Counted from the stretch's first letter, positions 26,470 through 36,411 are shown. The stretch is 64,000 nt of DNA from Paenibacillus elgii NBRC 100335 (GCF_004000865.1 NZ_BIMB01000004.1:1-64000); one strand, 5' to 3'. Notes: generated by a model from the sequence alone, not told the origin. Translations and numbers: made by a program.

Positions 26470-28245
26470 TTATACCGTTACTTGCGATACCGGTCCGAGC
26501 TCCGGCCGGTCCGTAAACGTCAACTCCCGCTTCTCCGTTCCATGAAGCTCGAACACGACGATCTCGTTGTCGCCCTGCCGCAGCAGCGGCGCAGGGATAT
26601 ACAGCGTCTGCTGCGGCCCGCGCTTCCAGTAGCGGCCCAGATGGAAGCCGTTGACGTACACGATGCCCTTGTTCCAGCCGTCGAGGCGCAGGAACGTATC
26701 CGCCGGCTGTCCCTCAATCGGCAGCACCGCGCGGTAAAAGCCCGGGTATCCCGGCTCCGCTTCCTTCCCGTCAAAGCTGACCGGGGTTACATCCTCCAGC
26801 GGCAGCGGATAGATGTTCCAGCCGAACAGGAACTGGTTGCCATGGCGTATGCCTTCCGTGATGCCTTTGCGGTCGAGCATGAACGGTCCGTAGTTGATAC
26901 GGCCCATATTTTCCACCAAAATGCGCAGCGTCGCTCCGCCCTCCGGCACGGCGAACGATACCTTCTGGCTCGGGTCCCAGCGCTCGATCACACCCAGAAA
27001 CTCGTCGTTTACATAAACCAACGCCCGGTCGCGGCAATCCTGCAGCACAAGCTCCCGTTCCTCTCGTGGCCCGGAAATGAACGTTTCGTACAGGATAAAT
27101 CCGTCGTTTTGTCCGACCGCTTCCATCGGCTCCGGGCACGTGTGTCGAACCGGCTCCGACAGGCTGTCCAGCTGCCCGAACAGCGAGGCCGCTTCACGAA
27201 CTGGCACACTTCCATAGGCAGCCTTCGGAATCGGCTGCGGCAGTTCCAGCGGCGGCAGCTCCATGTAGCGGGATAGCGTTTCCCGCACCACGTAAAACTT
27301 ATCCGTCGGCTCGCCGGATTCGTTCAGCGGAACGTCGTAATCGTAGCTCGTAATCGTCGGTTCGTAATGATCGCGCTGCGGACAGTTCGCCCCGCTCATA
27401 TAGCCGAAGTTCGTTCCGCCGTGGAACATGTAAAAGTTGACCGAAGCGCCGAGACGGAGCATATCGTCGAATACGTTCGCTACATCCTTTGCGTCCCGTG
27501 TATGATGATCCTCGCCCCAATGGTCGAACCAGCCGTTCCAATATTCCATGCACATGATCGGTCCGTCCGGCTGGTATTTCCGCAGCATCTCGAACGCTTC
27601 CTCCGCCCGGGACCCGAAGTTCACCGTTTCCAGCACGCCGGGAATCATGCCGCCCTGCAGCATGAAATGCTCCGGTCCGTCGGAGGTAAACAGCAGCACG
27701 TCCATGCCACGCTGCAGCATCGCATCCTTCAAATAAACTAGGTACGCTCGGTCGTTCCCGTAGCTGCCGTACTCGTTCTCGATCTGCATCGCGATAATCG
27801 GCCCGCCGTTCGTGCACAGCAGCGGCTTCAGCAGCGGAAGCAGCACGTCATAGTACGCATCGACGCGGTCAAGATACGGCCGGTGCATGCAGCGCACCCG
27901 CATACCCGGATCCGCAAGCAGCCAAGCCGGCAGCCCGCCAAACTCCCACTCCGCACAAATGTACGGGCTCGGCCGCACGATTACATGCAGACCGACCTCG
28001 CCAGCGATCTCAACAAAGCGAACCACGTCCGCCAGCCCGTCAAAACGGAACTGGCCCGGCTTCGGCTCGTGAAGATTCCAAGGAATATACGTTTCTACGG
28101 TATTGAAGCCGCAGGCTTTCAGCTTAAGCAGGCGATCCCGCCAATACTCGGGCACCACCCGGAAATAATGAATCGCACCGGAAACAAGACGGATCGGTTC
28201 CCCGTCCAGACAAAATTGCCCGTTTTGCACATCGAACGTTGCCAT
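26470..28245 (-). CDS. GH35 beta-galactosidase
   Basis: A 591-residue glycoside hydrolase family 35 enzyme. The N-terminal TIM barrel starts at GQFCLDGEPIRLVSGAIHYFR. The acid/base Glu is in QIENEYGSYG (~residue 155) and the nucleophile Glu in MCMEYWNGWFDHWG (~residue 230). The sandwich domains after ~residue 400 include LRLDGWNKGIVYVNGFHLGRYW near the end. No signal peptide is present, so it acts inside the cell on imported galactosides. ATG 28245 has AAAGGGTG upstream. The AraC-type regulator follows downstream. Confidence 0.94.
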   Translation of the reverse strand: MATFDVQNGQFCLDGEPIRLVSGAIHYFRVVPEYWRDRLLKLKACGFNTVETYIPWNLHEPKPGQFRFDGLADVVRFVEIAGEVGLHVIVRPSPYICAEWEFGGLPAWLLADPGMRVRCMHRPYLDRVDAYYDVLLPLLKPLLCTNGGPIIAMQIENEYGSYGNDRAYLVYLKDAMLQRGMDVLLFTSDGPEHFMLQGGMIPGVLETVNFGSRAEEAFEMLRKYQPDGPIMCMEYWNGWFDHWGEDHHTRDAKDVANVFDDMLRLGASVNFYMFHGGTNFGYMSGANCPQRDHYEPTITSYDYDVPLNESGEPTDKFYVVRETLSRYMELPPLELPQPIPKAAYGSVPVREAASLFGQLDSLSEPVRHTCPEPMEAVGQNDGFILYETFISGPREERELVLQDCRDRALVYVNDEFLGVIERWDPSQKVSFAVPEGGATLRILVENMGRINYGPFMLDRKGITEGIRHGNQFLFGWNIYPLPLEDVTPVSFDGKEAEPGYPGFYRAVLPIEGQPADTFLRLDGWNKGIVYVNGFHLGRYWKRGPQQTLYIPAPLLRQGDNEIVVFELHGTEKRELTFTDRPELGPVSQVTV

Positions 28246-28424
28246 AAGAGCACCCTTTCTGCATTCGGTATTCTCCCTTTATCTTAGAACGTCCGCGGAC
28301 AATACCGAATAGCCAAAGCGTCCGATTATTTGACCTTTTTTTCCGTTGGTTGGGTATGTAGTAACAGATGATTATGGGGTAAAACACATATCCTTCCGGT
28401 TCATTCGGCAATAGGATTTTAAAA

Positions 28425-28753
28425 TTAATCACCATACTCAGACATGCAATATTTCATTATATTACTTCGTACTTCATGCCAAGTCTCGCCCTTGCATTCC
28501 AGTATTATATCTTGTATTATTTTTTTCGCTGTTTCGTAGTCATATTTATCAACTATGATTAAACCTCTCTTAAAAACTGCCTTTTGGTTCTGTAGAACGT
28601 ACATTAATCTTTTAGGAGTGGTCAAGTTAAAGTAAACACATCTACGCCTTTGCTCCCCTCCTCTCCTATCTCTGCACTAAGTACTACCCAGAAATCATCA
28701 TCTGAATCAGGAGGAAATACTACCCCGAGAAATTTTAAAGAAGGTATAATCAA
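28425..28753 (-). pseudogene. Imm8-like immunity protein gene with frameshift
   Basis: Two frames join into one ~109-residue protein like polymorphic-toxin immunity protein Imm8. The first runs from TTG 28753 (AAGGAGG eight bases upstream) and encodes FPPDSDDDFWVVLSAEIG and VDVFTLT before a stop at 28622. The second starts in another frame at 28625 and encodes TPKRLMYVLQ, IIVDKYDYE and CKGETWHEV. The frame change falls where the family continues without a break. A one-base loss near 28625, or a sequencing error, explains this. No toxin gene is adjacent. Confidence 0.6.
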
Positions 28754-28800
28754 AATATAATCCTCCTTTTTATGGATTAGCATAGTTCATTTTTTATTTG

Positions 28801-29240
28801 TTAGCGTGACCGCTTGCCCAAATGTATGCAATAAAGCTTGGCGCTCTCTTCTTCGATCATAAATACCACAATAACGTCCGCTTTAGACTTAAACCCTGAC
28901 TGCAGATTTTTAAAGGTATAGCTGTTCATCCTCCTCCTGCATTGAAATGCTTGGCAGATAAGAAACTCCTCTGCGCTTATTGATTTATTGGGTAACCAGC
29001 CTTCAAGCTGCAATCCGTGTGGAAATTCGATGATTTCATCAAAATACAGATGAATGGATTAAAGAGTGGCGTGAGGATCATTGCTGGAAAAGGAAAACTG
29101 CCATATTTTAAAATGTACGGTGTTGAGGCGACAGAAATATCTTGGGGCTCACCTAGTACGCGTTCCACAATATCTCTTTTCAGACCTAACGAAACCTCTC
29201 CGAGCAGACCTGTTTGAATAAATTTCATGAAAGATGACAT
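28801..29240 (-). pseudogene. Unidentified small-protein gene with frameshift and nonsense codon
   Basis: From ATG 29240 one frame encodes LGEVSLGLKRDIVERVLGEPQDISV and ILKYGS. A second frame then continues sensibly (FSFSSNDPHATL, a TAA stop, SIHLYFDEIIEFPHGL, LEGWLPNKSISAEEF) to a stop at 28801. The whole would be about 145 residues. A frameshift in the T-rich stretch after ILKYGS and one in-frame TAA break it. I do not know the family. Its position beside the Imm8-like remnant suggests an accessory or immunity gene. Confidence 0.5.
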
Positions 29241-29477
29241 TTCTGCGCATCCTATTTTATTTTTCCAACGCTCGCAACAGGGATCGCTCTAATCCCATAT
29301 CCATATTACACCCTTAGCAGCAAAGACCTCATCAAATGGTCGGAGAAACCTCCACAAAGACAATCCTGAAGGCTCAATACATCAAAACCGTAAAGTACTA
29401 ACGTCTTTACCATGATGGATCTACTGTTTACTTTCTCAATAGGATACAGACTGCTTACCTTTGCGCTCTAAAAGAAA

Positions 29478-29693
29478 CTAGTCTTCTTTCGATAAACGGT
29501 CATATTCGATAAGCACTTCGAAATCATCGTTAGGACAATAAATACCAGAATGTCTGCCACTATCTTTTTCGAAAAACATTAATGTTTGGCCACAGTTCGG
29601 GCATTTGACTTCTTCACCGGCCACAACTTTCTCCCTAATCTCTTGTATTCGTTCGACCTCTTTTAATATTTCTTCCCGTGATCTTCTTGCCAC
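29478..29693 (-). CDS. Small zinc-ribbon protein, unknown function
   Basis: A 71-residue protein with a helical N-terminus (REEILKEVERIQEIREKVVAG) and a zinc-ribbon-like pair CPNC ... YCPND; only three cysteines are seen. GTG 29693 is chosen because AAGGGAG lies eight bases upstream. I cannot assign a function. The 237 bases between it and the remnant at 29240 hold nothing I recognise. Confidence 0.65.
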   Translation of the reverse strand: MARRSREEILKEVERIQEIREKVVAGEEVKCPNCGQTLMFFEKDSGRHSGIYCPNDDFEVLIEYDRLSKED

Positions 29694-30004
29694 ATGCCCC
29701 GCTCCCTTAACGATAACATGTATAACCAACCCCGCATTTTCGCTTAAAGAACTTATACTCTTATAAGTAATTACTCTAAGTCTCACCGTAGGCGGCCAGT
29801 ATTATATTAACATCCATGTCGAAATTCCAAATGCTACGAATCGCCTATTTTTTCCATGGCGAATGTAAACTTTATCACCTTTTTACCTTCCCTATTGTAA
29901 AAAAATGTCCACAATCTATCCCCAATATCTGGATAACTTTTATTTCCTTAGGATATTCTATAAACGATCACCTCCAAATTTCGACAAGATTCGCGTATTA
30001 GGGC

Positions 30005-30033
30005 TTGACATGGGGGCGTGTTTAAAATATAGT
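30005..30033 (+). promoter_or_regulatory. Promoter of the TetR/ABC transporter operon
   Basis: TTGACA (30005-30010), a 17-bp spacer and TATAGT (30028-30033) make a near-consensus promoter. The region 29694-30004 upstream is A+T rich and holds no gene I can support. Confidence 0.85.
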
Positions 30034-30052
30034 AAACCCATCGGAATTAACC

Positions 30053-30072
30053 TTAACTGACTCGTCAGTTAA
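30053..30072. promoter_or_regulatory. TetR-type operator
   Basis: TTAACTGACTCGTCAGTTAA has 9-bp perfect arms around a 2-bp centre. It lies just downstream of the -10 and just before the TetR gene, which suits autorepression of the whole operon. Confidence 0.8.
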
Positions 30073-30143
30073 GTGGAGAGGGGCGATGGAAGCTGCCTGC
30101 TTTACCGGAACAAGAACAAGATCAGGACCGCCGTCAGCAGCTG

Positions 30144-30725
30144 ATGGCCGCGGCTCTCGACTTATTTGCCCGCAAGGGATATCACGGCACCAAAATTTCC
30201 GACGTGGTCAAAGCCTCGGGGGTGTCGCAAGGCACGTTCTACTGGCATTTTCAAAGCAAAGAACAGCTCGCGCTGGAGTTAATCGAAGGTGGCAAAGAAA
30301 AGCTGATCCAAGTCATCGAGCAAGGCTACCGCAAGCACGCGGGTACGGTAGACGACATGGTGAATTCGTCCGCGCGGCTGCTTACGGATCTGTACGCATT
30401 CGCCGATCGGAACCGCGATCTGATGGCTCTGCTGCTTATGAAAGGCCAAGGCGCCGATCCGCCGGTGCGGGAAGCCGTCTCGCAGACCTGGATCGCGTTC
30501 GAGGAAGCGTTCAAAAGCAACATTGAGCGCGCCATCGAACTCGGGATGCTGCCGCGGACAAGCGATTTGTCGCTGCGGGCCAACATTCTCGTCTGTTTAA
30601 TTACCGGCGTGCTGTCCAAATGGCTGTTCGGACCGATGCACGACGTCGATTTCCAATCCACGTATTCACCGGCGCAAATCGCCGAAGAAACCGCCAAGTT
30701 CGAATTCCGGGGCTTGCTCGGATAA
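30144..30725 (+). CDS. TetR-family regulator (5' end apparently frameshifted)
   Basis: The HTH region reads LDLFARKGYHGTKISDVVKASGVSQGTFYWHF, followed by a typical TetR ligand domain. The best start signal is ATG 30086, with GGAGAGGGGCG upstream, but it is out of frame. The TetR frame reads sensibly upstream of 30144 (KLPALPEQEQDRRQQL) back to about 30090, where one extra G in ATGG breaks it. ATG 30144 lacks an RBS; a product from it would lose only ~18 residues ahead of the first helix. The operator at 30053 is presumably its site. Either a sequencing error or a recent mutation. Confidence 0.75.
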   Translation: MAAALDLFARKGYHGTKISDVVKASGVSQGTFYWHFQSKEQLALELIEGGKEKLIQVIEQGYRKHAGTVDDMVNSSARLLTDLYAFADRNRDLMALLLMKGQGADPPVREAVSQTWIAFEEAFKSNIERAIELGMLPRTSDLSLRANILVCLITGVLSKWLFGPMHDVDFQSTYSPAQIAEETAKFEFRGLLG

Positions 30726-30767
30726 CCTATAAACCCATCTACGAAGACCCACAAGGAGGCAACTGTT

Positions 30768-31628
30768 ATGTCTATCAAACTAAGCAAATTTGTAAAATCC
30801 GTTTCGCTGCTAAGCGTTCTTGCGATCGCGCTCGCGGGCTGCGGAAGCAAGCCTGCCCCGGCACCGGATGCGAACGCCGGTAAGAAACCGGCCGAGACGA
30901 CAACCGCGGCTAACTCGCTTGAGCAAATCAAGAAAGCCGGCAAAATCCGTGTCGGGCTCATGGGCACCTATGCTCCTTACAACTTCCTGAACGACAAACA
31001 CGAGATCGACGGCTTCGATGCGGACGTTGCCAAGGCGGTAGCCAAACGTCTGGGCGTTCAAGTCGAATTCATCACCGGCGAATTTTCCGGACTGATCGAA
31101 GGGCTGCAAAAGGACAAATACGACGCGCTCGTAAGCCAAGTCACGATCACCGAAGACCGCAAGAAAACGATGGACTTCTCGACGCCTTATGTGAAAAACG
31201 CCGTGAACGTCATCGTCAAAAGTGACAACACGACGATCCAGAAGCTCGAAGACTTCAAAGGCAAAAAGATCGGCGTCGGGCTCGGCACGAACGACGAGAA
31301 ATATTTGCGCGACGTCGCGATGCCGAAGGTCGGTACATTTGAAATCGCCACGTATAACGATGTCATTACGTCGCTGAAGGACTTGAATGTCGGCCGCATC
31401 GACGCAACGATCAATAACGTATTCGCCATCAAGCCGCTGATCGAGAAAAACCAGTTCAAGGTCAAAGCGGTCGGCGATCCGATTAAAGAGGATTTTGCCG
31501 GCATCGCCATCCGCAAGAACAACCCGGAGCTGCTGGACGCGATCAATAAAGCGCTGGCCGAGATGAAAACGGACGGCACGTTCAAAGAGATTTTCCAAAA
31601 ATGGTTTGGCGTAGACCCGAACTTCTAA
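30768..31628 (+). CDS. Amino-acid ABC transporter substrate-binding lipoprotein
   Basis: A 286-residue family 3 binding protein. The lipobox is ALAGCGS, followed by a Pro/Ala-rich linker. The fold motifs are IRVGLMGTYAPYNFLNDKHEIDGFDADVAKAVA, then LQKDKYDALVSQVTITEDRKKTMDFSTPY. It binds a polar amino acid or similar small molecule outside the cell and delivers it to the permease encoded next. RBS AAGGAGG precedes ATG 30768. It is 42 bases after the TetR gene. Confidence 0.92.
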   Translation: MSIKLSKFVKSVSLLSVLAIALAGCGSKPAPAPDANAGKKPAETTTAANSLEQIKKAGKIRVGLMGTYAPYNFLNDKHEIDGFDADVAKAVAKRLGVQVEFITGEFSGLIEGLQKDKYDALVSQVTITEDRKKTMDFSTPYVKNAVNVIVKSDNTTIQKLEDFKGKKIGVGLGTNDEKYLRDVAMPKVGTFEIATYNDVITSLKDLNVGRIDATINNVFAIKPLIEKNQFKVKAVGDPIKEDFAGIAIRKNNPELLDAINKALAEMKTDGTFKEIFQKWFGVDPNF

Positions 31629-31655
31629 TCAGCGCGAACCGGGAGGATGCACGGC

Positions 31656-32300
31656 ATGGAACTGGTTTTACAGAACTTCCAATTTCTATTGACGGGCGCG
31701 TATTATACGCTGCTGATCACGATCGTCTCGATGTTCTTCGGACTCATCATCGGGATGGTCGTCGCCATCGCCCGACTCAAAGGAAATTGGCTCATAAGTA
31801 ATCTGGCCAAAGGTTACGTGTCCATCATTCGCGGAACCCCGATTCTGGTACAGATCTTCATTATCTATTACGGACTACCCGACTACGGGATTACGCTCGG
31901 GCCGCTCACAGCGGCCTTTATTTCACTTAGTATCAATATCGGCGCCTACTTGTCCGAGACGTTCCGCGGCGCGATTCTGTCCGTGCCCAAAGGGCAGACG
32001 GAAGCCGCTCTGTCACTGGGCTTGACGCCTTGGCAGACGATGCGGCGGGTGGTGCTGCCGCAGGCGGCCCGCGTGGCGATCCCGCCGATGGGCAACACGT
32101 TCATCGGGATGCTGAAGGAGACGTCGCTCGTGTCCGTCGTTACCGTGACCGAGCTGCTGCGCTCCGCCCAACTGCTGATTGCGCAGTATTATGTCGCGAT
32201 GCCTTTTTATATCGCCATTGCTATTATGTATTGGGTAATGAGCATGTTCTTTTCGTACATTTTAGACCGCATCGAATCTCGTTTGTCAAAAGCTTATTAA
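31656..32300 (+). CDS. Amino-acid ABC transporter permease
   Basis: A 214-residue HisM/GlnP-type permease with several membrane helices. The N-terminal family pattern is LTGAYYTLLITIVSMFFG and the ATPase-contact loop is EAALSLGLTPWQTMRRVVLPQA. ATG 31656 is used because GGGAGG lies nine bases upstream; ATG 31647 touches the RBS. One permease gene suggests a homodimeric channel. Confidence 0.92.
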   Translation: MELVLQNFQFLLTGAYYTLLITIVSMFFGLIIGMVVAIARLKGNWLISNLAKGYVSIIRGTPILVQIFIIYYGLPDYGITLGPLTAAFISLSINIGAYLSETFRGAILSVPKGQTEAALSLGLTPWQTMRRVVLPQAARVAIPPMGNTFIGMLKETSLVSVVTVTELLRSAQLLIAQYYVAMPFYIAIAIMYWVMSMFFSYILDRIESRLSKAY

Positions 32301-32315
32301 GGGCGTGTGATCTGC

Positions 32316-33074
<759 letters not shown>

Positions 33075-33101
33075 CAAGTAAGATTCGAAGGAGTGGACAT
33101 T

Positions 33102-34316
33102 GTGGTTCCGAGCAAAGCAGAGCATTTGAAGAACGTCGCGGAGCGGGCGCGGGCGATTATGGAGAAGGAAAATGTGGAAGCACTCGTGGCGTCAAGCTGT
33201 GAAAACTTCTACTACCTGTCCGGCCACCCCAGCACGTTCATGTATACACTGCGTATGAACGAAGTCGCGCTGGCCGTGATGTTCCGCGACCCGAGCCGCC
33301 GTACGGTCATCATCATGAATGAATTTGAAGCCGCAGGCGTTCCGGAGGATTTGCCCCAGTGCGAGCTACGCACGTACCCGACCTGGGTCGACGTCGACGA
33401 TCCGCTCGGGCTGCGCGGCGGCAATTACGAAGGTCGGCGGCCCGTAAACCATCAAGTGCAGGAAATGTTCGGGCTGCTCGGGCAGGTGCTGGCCGAACAC
33501 GGAATACACGGCGGCAGGGTGGCCGTGGAGCTGAACTCCATGCGATACCCTGCCGTGAATGCGCTGCGCGAAGCCGTGCCGGGCTTGGAATTCACGGAAG
33601 CCGGAGCGATCCTGACCGAGCTGCGTGCGCTCAAGACGCCTTGGGAAATCGCACAGCTGCGCAAAAGCTGCGAATACGCCGAAATCGGCATCGCCGAGAC
33701 GATCAAGGGAATCCGGGCCGGCAGCTCGGCCGCCGAGATTGCCGACGCTTTCCGGCTCGCACTGCTAACCCATGCCGACGGCTCGTCCTCCCGCTTCCAT
33801 ATGATTTCGGTCGGGGCGCATTTTGCGCCTGCGCATATTTTCGATACGCGTCCGGGACAGCCGGGCGATCTGATCAAATTCGACGTCGGCGTTGACGTGG
33901 CCGGCTACGGCTCGGACATTGCGCGCACATTCGTGCTCGGCGCCCCATCCGATACGGTGAAGCGCATCTACGGCGCGCTGCGCGCCGGACACGATCGGCT
34001 GCTGGAGCTGATCGAGCCGGGGATGCCGATGAAGCGCGCTTTTGACGATGTGATGCCGCTGATCCGCCGCTCGGGCCTCCCGAATTACAACCGGGGCCAT
34101 CTGGGGCACAGCGCAGGACTGAGCTTGGCCGCCGAGGAAGCCCCATTCCTTAGCCCGTCGGAGGAAACCGTCTTCCGCCCGGGCATGGTTATCTGCCTCG
34201 AAACGCCGTACTACGGCTACGGCGTCGGCTCGATCATGATCGAGGATATGGTGCTGGTAACGGATAACGGCTGCGAGCGGCTGAATAAGCTGTCGCGGGA
34301 TTTGATTTCGTTGTAG
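33102..34316 (+). CDS. M24-family Xaa-Pro peptidase
   Basis: A 404-residue aminopeptidase P/prolidase-like enzyme with a creatinase-type N-terminal domain and a pita-bread catalytic domain. Metal-ligand candidates are the Asp pair in KFDVGVDVAGYGSDIARTF, the His in RGHLGHSAG, and Glu in CLETPYYG and MIEDMVLV. GTG 33102 has AAGGAG eight bases upstream. It is the last gene of the TetR-led operon, so the transporter may import a peptide or amidated compound that this enzyme cleaves; that link is inference. Confidence 0.88.
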   Translation: MVPSKAEHLKNVAERARAIMEKENVEALVASSCENFYYLSGHPSTFMYTLRMNEVALAVMFRDPSRRTVIIMNEFEAAGVPEDLPQCELRTYPTWVDVDDPLGLRGGNYEGRRPVNHQVQEMFGLLGQVLAEHGIHGGRVAVELNSMRYPAVNALREAVPGLEFTEAGAILTELRALKTPWEIAQLRKSCEYAEIGIAETIKGIRAGSSAAEIADAFRLALLTHADGSSSRFHMISVGAHFAPAHIFDTRPGQPGDLIKFDVGVDVAGYGSDIARTFVLGAPSDTVKRIYGALRAGHDRLLELIEPGMPMKRAFDDVMPLIRRSGLPNYNRGHLGHSAGLSLAAEEAPFLSPSEETVFRPGMVICLETPYYGYGVGSIMIEDMVLVTDNGCERLNKLSRDLISL

Positions 34317-34319
34317 ATG

Positions 34320-34587
34320 AAAAAAGGTCAAAAAGACGCGTTTACGTTGTTCTGAGCTTGTAGGGAAAGAGATCAACTGTACGAGGGGGTGGGGTATCTA
34401 CTTCCGGTCGCTCTTGTCTGCAGGAAATTTGATTGGAAGCCGCTTTTCAGCGGACATTTCCCGCAGACAAAGGCGAACGCTATCGCTCCTACAGCAGATA
34501 CCCCACCTCCGTATGTTCTCTATTTCAGTTAAAAACCCTTTCTCAACAAGCCTCAGATACGTACACACTGTCTTTTTGACCTTTTTT
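34320..34587. repeat. 268-bp imperfect palindrome, MITE-like
   Basis: The ends are a perfect 18-bp inverted repeat, AAAAAAGGTCAAAAAGAC at 34320-34337 and its complement at 34570-34587. Inside, GGTGGGGTATCT pairs with AGATACCCCACC and CTTGTCTGC..GGAAAT pairs with its near-complement. The centre is the hairpin CCGCTTTTCAGCGG. The remaining arm sequences also match each other with scattered differences. It lies between two convergent genes and contains no ORF. Confidence 0.8.
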
Positions 34588-34601
34588 GCTTGGGCTATGG
34601 G

Positions 34602-35615
34602 CTATGGCTTAAAAACTTGCTTAACGGTCCCTTTACCGTCGTCGACCTCGATTTCGGCGTACGCTCCGTTGATGAGCGTTATCTGCGGCGGGACATGGCC
34701 GCAATCGATATCGTAAACAATCGAGATCTGCAGCTCTTCGGCCAGCTCTTGATAAACGTCTTCGGCCGTGTAGCCTTCCACCGGACGATTGGCGCTGCTG
34801 CGGCCAAACAGGATGCCGGAACAATGCTCAAACCAGCCGGCCAGCTTCATTTGCACTAACGACCTGCGCAAATCGGTTGTGGGCAGCTCGCAGTTTTCCA
34901 AATACCAGACGATAGGGTCCTCATGAATAAAATGCTTCTGGAAATGCCGCACATCGCCGAACGGAGTACCGACTAAATGCCGGATGATATCAATACAGCC
35001 GCCAAGCAAACGGCCTTGGATGTTTGTCTTTGCCCCGGACACCGTTTTCCAATACGTAGGCTCCGTTAAATGGTAGATACACGGCGAAGGGTCGGCGTGT
35101 GTCCATTCCTTCTGATACTTCGGCGAGGAATGCTGGAGGACGGACTCGCCTGTTTTCGTCGATAAGACCGCTTGCCACATGGCGGTGGTCTCGTCGGAAT
35201 ATTCGCCTCGCAAATCGACCAGATTCGTTCCGTGAGCCGTCGCCAGCCCGGTTTTTAAAGTGACTGCCAACAGCAATGCGCTGACATCCGAATAGCCCAA
35301 AATCCACTTGCTCGGCAACTGTTCAAACTCGATGTACTCGAGAATCTCGATCAGTAGCTCCCCGCCCCAAGGCGGAATGATCATATCGATCGCGTCATTG
35401 TTCATCATGGTGTTAAATTCGTTCGCGCGGACTTGAGCCGGCGAGGACTTGGCCTTCTCTTGCGTCCACACCGTTTCTCCGCAAACGACGCCAAAGCCTC
35501 TGCTCTGCATGCGGCTGCACGAGAGCTTGACCAAATCATGTAATTCCGAGGGTACCCCGGAGGACGGGGCGGTTACGCCAATCGTTGCTCCTTCTTTGAA
35601 TACCGGGTAGTTCAT
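34602..35615 (-). CDS. S66-family LD-carboxypeptidase (MccF-like)
   Basis: A 337-residue member of peptidase family S66. The start motif is GATIGVTAPSSGVPSE, PPWGGELLIEIL lies near the active site, and the nucleophile Ser is in LGYSDVSALL (~residue 115). The later catalytic Glu and His lie in the C-terminal half. S66 enzymes release D-Ala from murein tetrapeptides, and MccF members cleave microcin C-type peptidyl-nucleotides. The extended length and the WTHADPS insert lean toward the MccF group. ATG 35615 has GGGAGAGGGGG upstream. Confidence 0.88.
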   Translation of the reverse strand: MNYPVFKEGATIGVTAPSSGVPSELHDLVKLSCSRMQSRGFGVVCGETVWTQEKAKSSPAQVRANEFNTMMNNDAIDMIIPPWGGELLIEILEYIEFEQLPSKWILGYSDVSALLLAVTLKTGLATAHGTNLVDLRGEYSDETTAMWQAVLSTKTGESVLQHSSPKYQKEWTHADPSPCIYHLTEPTYWKTVSGAKTNIQGRLLGGCIDIIRHLVGTPFGDVRHFQKHFIHEDPIVWYLENCELPTTDLRRSLVQMKLAGWFEHCSGILFGRSSANRPVEGYTAEDVYQELAEELQISIVYDIDCGHVPPQITLINGAYAEIEVDDGKGTVKQVFKP

Positions 35616-35692
35616 CGTAAGTCCCCCTCTCCCAATTTACACGATATTACCAAAACTAGCTTTTTGGAGCAACCATAATCGGACAGCTGTAT

Positions 35693-35728
35693 AAAAAACA
35701 AACTAGACACCCCAAACTGGAGTGTCTG
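35693..35728 (-). terminator. Terminator of the 156-residue secreted protein gene
   Basis: AGACACCCC (35706-35714) pairs with GGAGTGTCT (35720-35728), with one mismatch. The minus-strand tail contains TTTTTT. Confidence 0.75.
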
Positions 35729-35750
35729 ATTTATTAAATAACTGAATATA

Positions 35751-36221
35751 TTAAATTCCTTTTACTCGAAGCGTATATTTAATATCTTCTTTTGAACCGT
35801 CGTTTGTGACGATTACTTCATGATAACCATGGCGCAAGTTTTTAGAATCTATATACTTTGTAAATCGATAATTATTGGACGAGTTTGCATCAGCTCGAAA
35901 AACTTCCTCATAGTTATCCGAGTCATTCTTATCCGGATAGTAATAAATGACGACTGTCACAGGTTTTTTCGTTGAAGATGTGTAACCTACCCGAACGCTT
36001 TTACCGTCGCTTGCCGCATAGTCATAATTCCAAGTGTCGGTACCACTTGAAGATAACCATTCGTCTTCGACTTCGAGTAAATAATCCCCAGGCGCAAGAG
36101 CTTCAATTCCATCTTGTGATATAGCGTTTCGATCGACAGTTGTGATTTGCGCCGATGCTCCAACGGGAATTGCTCCTACAATTGCTACGATTGCTGCCAG
36201 TGTAATAGCTATTTTCTTCAT
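35751..36221 (-). CDS. Small secreted beta-rich protein, unknown function
   Basis: A 156-residue product with a clear Sec signal peptide (MKKIAITLAAIVAIVGAIPVG, cleavage after ASA). The mature part is beta-rich with many aromatic and polar residues (KKPVTVVIYYYPDKNDSDN), like small extracellular binding or structural proteins. I do not recognise a family. RBS AAAGGAG precedes ATG 36221. It is a single-gene transcription unit with its own terminator. Confidence 0.8.
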   Translation of the reverse strand: MKKIAITLAAIVAIVGAIPVGASAQITTVDRNAISQDGIEALAPGDYLLEVEDEWLSSSGTDTWNYDYAASDGKSVRVGYTSSTKKPVTVVIYYYPDKNDSDNYEEVFRADANSSNNYRFTKYIDSKNLRHGYHEVIVTNDGSKEDIKYTLRVKGI

Positions 36222-36371
36222 TAATGATGCTCCTTTCTATTTGATAATTATAAAATATATTATTCTTCCTTCTTTTCGTAAGATTTCGATTATCTCACTG
36301 AAAACAAGCATTATCTTGCAAAAAAAATGTCGAAGTATGTTGTGATATAGAACAACCGCAATGAATGAACT

Positions 36372-36411
36372 AGAAAAAGCCTGCTTGAGCCGTCATAAGC
36401 TCAAACAGACT
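36372..36411 (-). terminator. Terminator of the duplicated-domain secreted protein gene
   Basis: A 13-base stem (36378-36390 with 36399-36411, two mismatches) with a TTTTTC tail on the minus strand lies ten bases past the stop. Confidence 0.75.

Noticed and set aside
29816-30001. 61-codon plus-strand frame before the TetR promoter
   Set aside because: No RBS and no domain; it lies in A+T-rich DNA just before the promoter.
30086-30526. 146-codon plus-strand frame starting at the best RBS of the TetR gene
   Set aside because: After the first codon it reads an Arg/Gly-rich product unlike any protein I know, while the other frame is a clear TetR. The frame is better explained by one extra base.
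30810-31598. 262-codon minus-strand open frame
   Set aside because: Antisense of the amino-acid binding protein; composition typical of an antisense frame.
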